From assembly GCA_028292305.1 (NCBI GenBank), contig JAQGMQ010000692.1:1-10638 (forward strand): DNA of 10,638 nt. The letters run 5' to 3'. This DNA comes from Rhodoferax sp. (GTDB lineage: Bacteria > Pseudomonadota > Gammaproteobacteria > Burkholderiales > Burkholderiaceae_C). Each line of letters begins with the position of its first letter. Within the stretch, counting starts at the first letter, position 1. This document shows positions 6,824-10,638 of this stretch, in pieces. The translations under genes and the position numbers were made by a program. Below the pieces are notes generated by a model. The model saw nothing but the letters and a program-made list of their open reading frames with translations. It had not been told where the DNA came from and did no database searches.

Positions 6824-7035
6824 GTGTGTCCAAAACATCCACCGCAACGGACCGGTTCGACCAGCACCGTGGAGCGTCGCGGAATGCGGTGCTCAAAATG
6901 GAAGCCTCGAGTCTGCGCCGGCTACCTTGATCGTCTGTCGAGTGTTTGTGTGGAGTTTGTGGAGAAGCGGATACGCGGCGGACACATGGCGACGCGCGCC
7001 CGCGCGCATGACAACAGGTGTTGACTTGTGCGCGC
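6824..7035. other. intergenic region upstream of the aminotransferase operon
   Basis: No gene was supported in either strand. It should contain the promoter of the class III aminotransferase operon (- strand) and the 3' end of the fetAB transcript, but no convincing -35/-10 pair was found. It contains an imperfect tandem repeat, GTTTGTGTGGA/GTTTGTGGA (6944-6963), a GC-only near-palindrome GCGCGCCCGCGCGC (6994-7007) without a following T run, and CAACAGGTGTTG (7012-7023) with 5-nt inverted arms. Overlapping reading frames here have no recognisable family features. Confidence 0.4.
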
Positions 7036-7833
7036 TCAGCGTCCCTTCAGCCGGTCCAGCCGCAAGCGCTGCCGGTCGTCCGACACCGAGGCCGACGCCA
7101 GGTAGACCGCGCCCGCAGCGGCCATGCCGCCAGCGCCCGTCAACAGGAACAGCAGCAGGATCTGGTACTTCACCGACTCCAACGGGTCCATGCCGGCCAG
7201 CAGTTGGCCGGTCATGATGCCGGGCAGCGTGATGATGCCGGCCGCCGACATCTGGTTGATCAGCGGGATCAGGCCGCGCCGGATCGACAGGCGCGTGAGG
7301 CTGGCAAAGGCTTCGCGCGCCGTGGCGCCCAACGCCAGCCGCGCCTCGATGGCGGCGCGGTTGGCCGCCAGCCCGCCGTAGAACGAATCCAGCGCGAGAC
7401 TGGCCGAGTTCAGCACCGTGCCCAGCACGATGCCCATCAACGGAATGGCGTAACGTGGGTCGTACCAGGGCGACGGCTGCAGCGCCGTGAACAGGGCCAG
7501 GCACACGGTGGCCACGCTCGATGCGCCGACCACCAACGCGCCGATGCGGTAGTTGGCCCAGCCGCGCAGCCGCACGGCAGGCCGCACCGCCACCTCGCGC
7601 GCCGCGGCACCGATCATCAGCAGCACGATGAGCAAGGTAGCCGGTGCCGAGCCGGCGCTGAACACGATGCGCAGCACCAGCCCTACCAGCAGCAATTGCA
7701 CGACCATGCGCGTCGCGGCCCAGAGCACCTGGCGATGCACCTGCAGATGCAGCGCGACCGAAGCCACCGCGCTGGCGATCACCAGCACCGCGGCGATCGC
7801 CAGATCGGTGAAGCTCAGGTGGATGACGTTCAT
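7036..7833 (-). CDS. fetB: FetB-like ABC permease (UPF0014 family, putative iron/metal exporter)
   Basis: 265 residues, close to the roughly 259 of E. coli FetB (YbbM). The N-terminus is a run of hydrophobic helices, followed by the conserved UPF0014 core: AIPLMGIVLGTVLNSASLALD near residue 130, an ALGATAREAF coupling-helix-like stretch near 170, and INQMSAAGIITLPGIMTGQLLAG near 195-217, with ESVKYQILLLFLLTGAGG in the last membrane segments. Known role: with FetA it forms an inner-membrane ABC transporter that lowers cytosolic iron and protects against peroxide stress in E. coli. Its ATG overlaps the fetA stop (7830-7833). A phosphate or other substrate role was historically annotated for the family (ybbM), but the iron-export assignment is better supported. 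Confidence 0.88.
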   Translation of the reverse strand: MNVIHLSFTDLAIAAVLVIASAVASVALHLQVHRQVLWAATRMVVQLLLVGLVLRIVFSAGSAPATLLIVLLMIGAAAREVAVRPAVRLRGWANYRIGALVVGASSVATVCLALFTALQPSPWYDPRYAIPLMGIVLGTVLNSASLALDSFYGGLAANRAAIEARLALGATAREAFASLTRLSIRRGLIPLINQMSAAGIITLPGIMTGQLLAGMDPLESVKYQILLLFLLTGAGGMAAAGAVYLASASVSDDRQRLRLDRLKGR

Positions 7834-8486
7834 GCCGGGTGCAGTCCACGGTCGCGGACCTGCAGCACGCGGTGGCCCAGCCGATCGGCCTGTTCACGCG
7901 CGTGGGTGACGAGGACCACCACCAGCCCATCGCGCTGCATCTTCTCGGCGACGAGTTGCTCCACGGCCAGCGCCGACGCCGCATCGAGTGAGGCCGTGGG
8001 TTCGTCGAGCAGCAGTACCCGCGGCTGGCGCGACAACGAACGGACCAGGGCCATGCGCTGCCGCTCGCCGGTGGAAAGACGGGTCACGTCGGCATCGAGC
8101 AGCTCGGCGTCGAGCCCGAGCCGGGCCAGCCACGGCGCAAGAACTTCGGCCGTGGCACCGTTCATGTGTTCGCCCGCGGTAGCCGCCCACCACGCCGGCT
8201 CGGCCGCCTGGTAGACGACCTGCGCGCGCCACTCCGGTGCCGCCCAGGTCGAACGCAGGCGCCCATGCAGCGCGACCTCGCCCTCGTGCGGATCGAGGTC
8301 GGCGATCAGCCGCAGCAGCACACTCTTGCCGCTGCCCGACCGCCCCACCACCGCCACACATTCGCCGGCCTGGATGTCCAGCCGGTAGGGCCCGCCGTGG
8401 TCGCATCTCAAGTCCATCACCTGCAGGGCGGCCGGGGTACCGGGATCACAGGCTGGGGCTGGTTGTGCGGACGGGAAGGATGGCAT
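7830..8486 (-). CDS. fetA: FetA-like ABC transporter ATP-binding protein
   Basis: 218 residues from ATG 8486; E. coli FetA (YbbL) has about 225. All nucleotide-binding motifs are intact: Walker A GRSGSGKS (residues 48-55), a Q-loop in VYQAAEPAW, the ABC signature LSTGERQRMA, Walker B VLLLDEPTASLD, and the switch His in LVTHAREQADRLGH. The first 20 residues are Pro/Ala-rich and unlike the family, and the Shine-Dalgarno at 8486 is poor, so the true start could be a few codons inside. Pairs with the adjacent FetB permease (ATGA overlap). Transcribed away from mntP, so two metal-efflux systems share one intergenic region. Confidence 0.88.
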   Translation of the reverse strand: MPSFPSAQPAPACDPGTPAALQVMDLRCDHGGPYRLDIQAGECVAVVGRSGSGKSVLLRLIADLDPHEGEVALHGRLRSTWAAPEWRAQVVYQAAEPAWWAATAGEHMNGATAEVLAPWLARLGLDAELLDADVTRLSTGERQRMALVRSLSRQPRVLLLDEPTASLDAASALAVEQLVAEKMQRDGLVVVLVTHAREQADRLGHRVLQVRDRGLHPA

Positions 8487-8509
8487 CGCGCGAAGGATGG
8501 GGCTTTGGC

Positions 8510-8526
8510 CTTAACCCATTCTTAAG
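8510..8526. promoter_or_regulatory. AT-rich inverted repeat upstream of fetA (candidate operator/promoter)
   Basis: CTTAA (8510-8514) and TTAAG (8522-8526) form a 5-nt inverted repeat with a 7-nt spacer, 24-40 nt upstream of the fetA start codon and about 55 nt from the mntP -10 box. It is an AT-rich island in GC-rich sequence. On the - strand a weak sigma70-like arrangement, TTGCCC then 18 nt then TAAGAA, overlaps it. An operator or core promoter for fetAB is plausible; no known regulator consensus was matched. Confidence 0.25.
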
Positions 8527-8581
8527 CAACCCGGGCCATCAAGGGCAATGCGGAAGGGGCAGCCATCGACGCGCTTGCTCC

Positions 8582-8587
8582 TATAAT
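8582..8587 (+). promoter_or_regulatory. -10 promoter box (TATAAT) for mntP
   Basis: A perfect TATAAT lies 12 nt before the GGGGAGTAG opening of the Mn riboswitch, which places the transcription start near 8594, just ahead of the aptamer. No good -35 hexamer is present at the usual distance (the 17-nt-spacer position reads GCAGCC), so the promoter may need an activator or be weak. Confidence 0.6.
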
Positions 8588-8593
8588 CGCCGC

Positions 8594-8770
8594 TCCCTTG
8601 GGGAGTAGCCGGCTTTCACCCTGAAAGCGCCTGCGTCAACATACTCGGCCTGCCTTGCAGGCCGTGGCGCTGGCAACCATTCTGGTTGGCGAGACCATCG
8701 GCGCGTCAGCACGACACATAGGTCGGGCAGTGGTGACGCGCCTTTGCGCTCGCCCGGCCATAAGAATGAC
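8594..8770 (+). promoter_or_regulatory. yybP-ykoY (Mn2+) riboswitch in the mntP leader
   Basis: The leader carries the hallmark sequences of the manganese riboswitch: GGGGAGTAG (8600-8608), GTCAACATACTCGG (8635-8648) and GGCGAGACC (8688-8696 region). Stems fit between them: GCTTTC/GAAAGC (8612-8617 with 8623-8628), GGCCTGC/GCAGGCC (8647-8653 with 8657-8663) and CAACCA/TGGTTG (8674-8679 with 8683-8688). Downstream, GCGCGTCA (8701-8708) pairs perfectly with TGACGCGC (8734-8741) and may form the expression platform before the start codon at 8775. Known: this aptamer senses Mn2+ directly and turns on efflux genes, including E. coli mntP. The 3' boundary is approximate, and a translational rather than terminator mechanism is likely because no poly-U run follows. 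Confidence 0.9.
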
Positions 8771-8774
8771 CCCC

Positions 8775-9344
8775 ATGAATCTCGTCTCCACCGCCCTGCT
8801 GTCACTGGCCATGTCCACCGACGCGTTCGCCGCTGCCGTCGGCAAGGGCACCGCCCTTGAGAAACCCCGCTGGAGCGAAGCGCTGCGCACCGGCGCCATC
8901 TTCGGCGTGATCGAAGCCTGCACACCGATCATCGGCTGGGCGCTGGGCCTGAGCGCGGCCAGTTATGTCAAGGACTGGGACCACTGGATCGCCTTCGTGC
9001 TGCTGGCCGGGCTCGGCATCTGCATGGTGGTCGGCGGCTTCAAGGCGAACCCGCAAGACGATGTGGCCAAGCCTTCGCGGCACGGCTTCTGGATGCTGGC
9101 GTTGACCGGCTTCGCCACCAGCATCGACGCCATGGCGGTGGGCGTGGGCCTGGCGTTTCTCAACGTCGACATCCTGCCGGTGGCGGCGGCCATCGGCCTC
9201 ACCACCTTCGTTGCCGTGACGCTGGGCGTGATGGTCGGCCGCGTGCTGGGTGCGGTGGCCGGCAAACGGGCCGAGATCGTGGGCGGCATCGTGCTGGTGG
9301 GGATTGGCGCGGCCATCCTGGTCGAGCACCTGGGCGGCGCGTGA
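8775..9344 (+). CDS. mntP: MntP manganese efflux pump
   Basis: 189 residues, the same size as E. coli MntP (YebN, 188). The internal repeat of the family is visible: SLAMSTDAFAAAVGKG (Asp16) at the N-terminus and ATSIDAMAVGVGLAFL (Asp118) in the middle, each with the membrane Asp implicated in Mn2+ export; HWIAFVLLAGLG and the C-terminal GKRAEIVGGIVLVGIGAAIL also match the family. About six membrane segments fit an inner-membrane exporter. ATG 8775 is chosen over ATG 8766 because the protein then begins MN as in E. coli and AAGA lies 9 nt upstream. Expression should rise with Mn2+ through the leader riboswitch. Its stop overlaps the GTG of the next gene. Confidence 0.95.
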   Translation: MNLVSTALLSLAMSTDAFAAAVGKGTALEKPRWSEALRTGAIFGVIEACTPIIGWALGLSAASYVKDWDHWIAFVLLAGLGICMVVGGFKANPQDDVAKPSRHGFWMLALTGFATSIDAMAVGVGLAFLNVDILPVAAAIGLTTFVAVTLGVMVGRVLGAVAGKRAEIVGGIVLVGIGAAILVEHLGGA

Positions 9345-10638
9345 GCCTGCCAGCCAGGGCGCGGTGGCGCGCACCACGGGCCGGGCGCGCGGGTTCGGGC
9401 GTGGCCGCGTTCGTGGCCAGCCTGGCCACGCTGCTGGTGGTGCTGGTGCTGGGCCACGAAGGTCGCCGCGTGGCGCAACTGCTGGTGCTGGCCGTGCCAC
9501 CGTTCACCTGGCTGCTGTGGCCGCTGCAAAGCCGCCGGGCGCAGTGGCTGCGATGCGCCGTGCTCTGCGTTTGGTCAGCCGCATTCGTAGCCGATGCCAG
9601 CGTGCGGGCTTACTTATGGCAGGCCTACCAGGCAGCGCCCGACGGGGCCATGGTGCTGGTCGCGACGGCAAACACCACGCCCCGTGAAAGCCGTGAGTTC
9701 CTGTCGATGTATTGGCAGCCGATCGCCGCCTGGGCTGTGGGCGGCATGGCCGCATGGCTGCTGCTGACCGCTCTTGCGCGGCAGGGCGCCCGCCGGCCCG
9801 CGCGGCATGCTGCGGCGTTTGTCAACAGCCACGGACTTCCGGTCTGGCTGCGGTTTTCGATCGGCCTGCTGTTGTCGCTGGCGCTGGTGGGTTACGTGAG
9901 CAAACCCTGGCGGCGGCAGCACCCTGCGGTGTTCTGGACGCAATGGGAGGCCAAGGTGCAACAGGTGCGCGCCAGCTGGGACGACCACCAGCGCACACGC
10001 GACCTGGCCATGGACCGCGCCCGTGCCGCCCAGCCCGTGCTGGTGGCGGCCGGGCCATCGACCGTGGTGCTGGTGATCACCGACAGCGTCAACCGCGACA
10101 ACATGGGCCTGTACGGTTATGGCCGCGCCACCACGCCCGAACTGCAGGCGCAGAAGAACGCGCTCGGCGACGGCCTGGTGGTGATGCGCAACGCCTGGTC
10201 GGTCGACGCCAGCACCGTGCCGGCACTCAACAACATCTTCCACTTCGGTCAGCCGCCCACCACGGCCGCAACGACCGCCGCCGCCGCGCCACACGCCATC
10301 GCACTGGCCCGCGCCGCCGGCTACAAGGTCTGGTGGATCAGCAACCACGACGACCTGGCCATCGAGCAAAGCCACGCCCGGCTGGCCGACGTGACCGAAC
10401 TCATCAACCGCACGCCGCGCCGGTCCAGCGCGTCGCTCGACCATGAACTGCTGGACTACGTGCAGGAGGCGATCGACGACACCGCGTCCGACCGGAAGCT
10501 GATCGTGGTGCATCTGATGGGCGCGCACCCGCACTACAGCAACCGCTTTCCCGAGGGCGCGAACCCTTTCGACGACGGGCCGGATGCAGTGGACGCCGGG
10601 ATGGTCGCGCGCGGGCGCTCGGCCTGGGTGCGGCGCTT
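9341..10638 (+). CDS. phosphoethanolamine transferase-like protein, EptA/CptA superfamily (3' truncated by window)
   Basis: An uninterrupted frame of 432 codons starts at GTG 9341, overlapping the mntP TGA as GTGA, and runs off the window; a full family member is about 540-570 residues. Five hydrophobic segments lie at about residues 21-38, 47-62, 69-84, 118-137 and 160-178, the membrane layout of EptA/CptA. The periplasmic sulfatase-fold domain follows: VLVITDSVNRDNMGLYGYGR (from about residue 242; Asp248 stands where most members have the metal-binding Glu), TTPEL, then VDASTVPALNNIF with Thr292 at the position of the phosphorylated catalytic Thr, and HLMGAHPHY near residue 390 with conserved His residues. 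Known role: moving phosphoethanolamine from phosphatidylethanolamine onto lipid A or core LPS. The divergence means the acceptor is unknown. Coupling to mntP puts it under the Mn riboswitch. Confidence 0.82.
   Translation, partial: MSLPARARWRAPRAGRAGSGVAAFVASLATLLVVLVLGHEGRRVAQLLVLAVPPFTWLLWPLQSRRAQWLRCAVLCVWSAAFVADASVRAYLWQAYQAAPDGAMVLVATANTTPRESREFLSMYWQPIAAWAVGGMAAWLLLTALARQGARRPARHAAAFVNSHGLPVWLRFSIGLLLSLALVGYVSKPWRRQHPAVFWTQWEAKVQQVRASWDDHQRTRDLAMDRARAAQPVLVAAGPSTVVLVITDSVNRDNMGLYGYGRATTPELQAQKNALGDGLVVMRNAWSVDASTVPALNNIFHFGQPPTTAATTAAAAPHAIALARAAGYKVWWISNHDDLAIEQSHARLADVTELINRTPRRSSASLDHELLDYVQEAIDDTASDRKLIVVHLMGAHPHYSNRFPEGANPFDDGPDAVDAGMVARGRSAWVRR

Noticed and set aside
6810..6896. 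Upstream start (ATG 6896) for the class III aminotransferase
   Set aside because: It would add 29 non-family residues across the U8 tract, whereas ATG 6809 has GGAG at 10 nt and yields the usual family length.
6994..7007. GC-only near-palindrome after fetB as an intrinsic terminator
   Set aside because: The centre leaves too short a loop for the full arms and no T run follows on the - strand.
5169..7217. Long + strand reading frames (5169-5930, 6063-7217) opposite the class III aminotransferase and GNAT genes
   Set aside because: They lie antisense to strongly recognisable enzymes and show no motif, no ribosome binding site and shadow-type amino acid composition.
8766..8774. Alternative mntP start at ATG 8766
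   Set aside because: It would add only MTP and would bury the AAGA ribosome binding site; the family begins at the next ATG, as in E. coli MntP.

Overview
The window is dense, high-GC DNA with 4-nt start/stop overlaps almost throughout. Codon use, gene families and the manganese riboswitch ahead of mntP fit a betaproteobacterium, probably order Burkholderiales (Comamonadaceae-like). Species cannot be decided from the sequence alone.

Left part (1-3486, + strand): a tightly packed operon. It encodes the C-terminal part of a HAD-IB (MtnX-like) phosphatase, an Est30-like alpha/beta-hydrolase, two short four-helix SMR/EamA-type membrane proteins (a probable heteromeric pair), and a DegT/DnrJ/EryC1/StrS-type PLP aminotransferase. 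It meets, tail to tail with overlapping stop codons, a second operon on the - strand (6809 to 3483). That operon encodes a class III PLP aminotransferase, a FemAB/BioF2-like GNAT acyltransferase and a divergent arginase-fold metalloenzyme. Two aminotransferases, a phosphatase, an esterase, an acyltransferase, a ureohydrolase-fold enzyme and a transporter pair look like one small-molecule or envelope-component pathway. I do not recognise it as a described cluster, and it is the most interesting part of the window.

Right part (7036-10638): a metal and envelope locus. fetAB-like genes (iron-export-type ABC ATPase and UPF0014 permease, - strand) lie divergent from mntP (Mn2+ efflux pump, + strand). 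The shared 288-nt intergenic region holds a TATAAT box, a yybP-ykoY (Mn2+) riboswitch leading into mntP, and a short inverted repeat close to fetA. mntP is followed, with a GTGA overlap, by a GTG-started phosphoethanolamine-transferase-like gene of the EptA/CptA superfamily. It is open at the window end and would be co-transcribed under the same riboswitch.

No rRNA, tRNA, IS element, CRISPR array or clear intrinsic terminator was seen.
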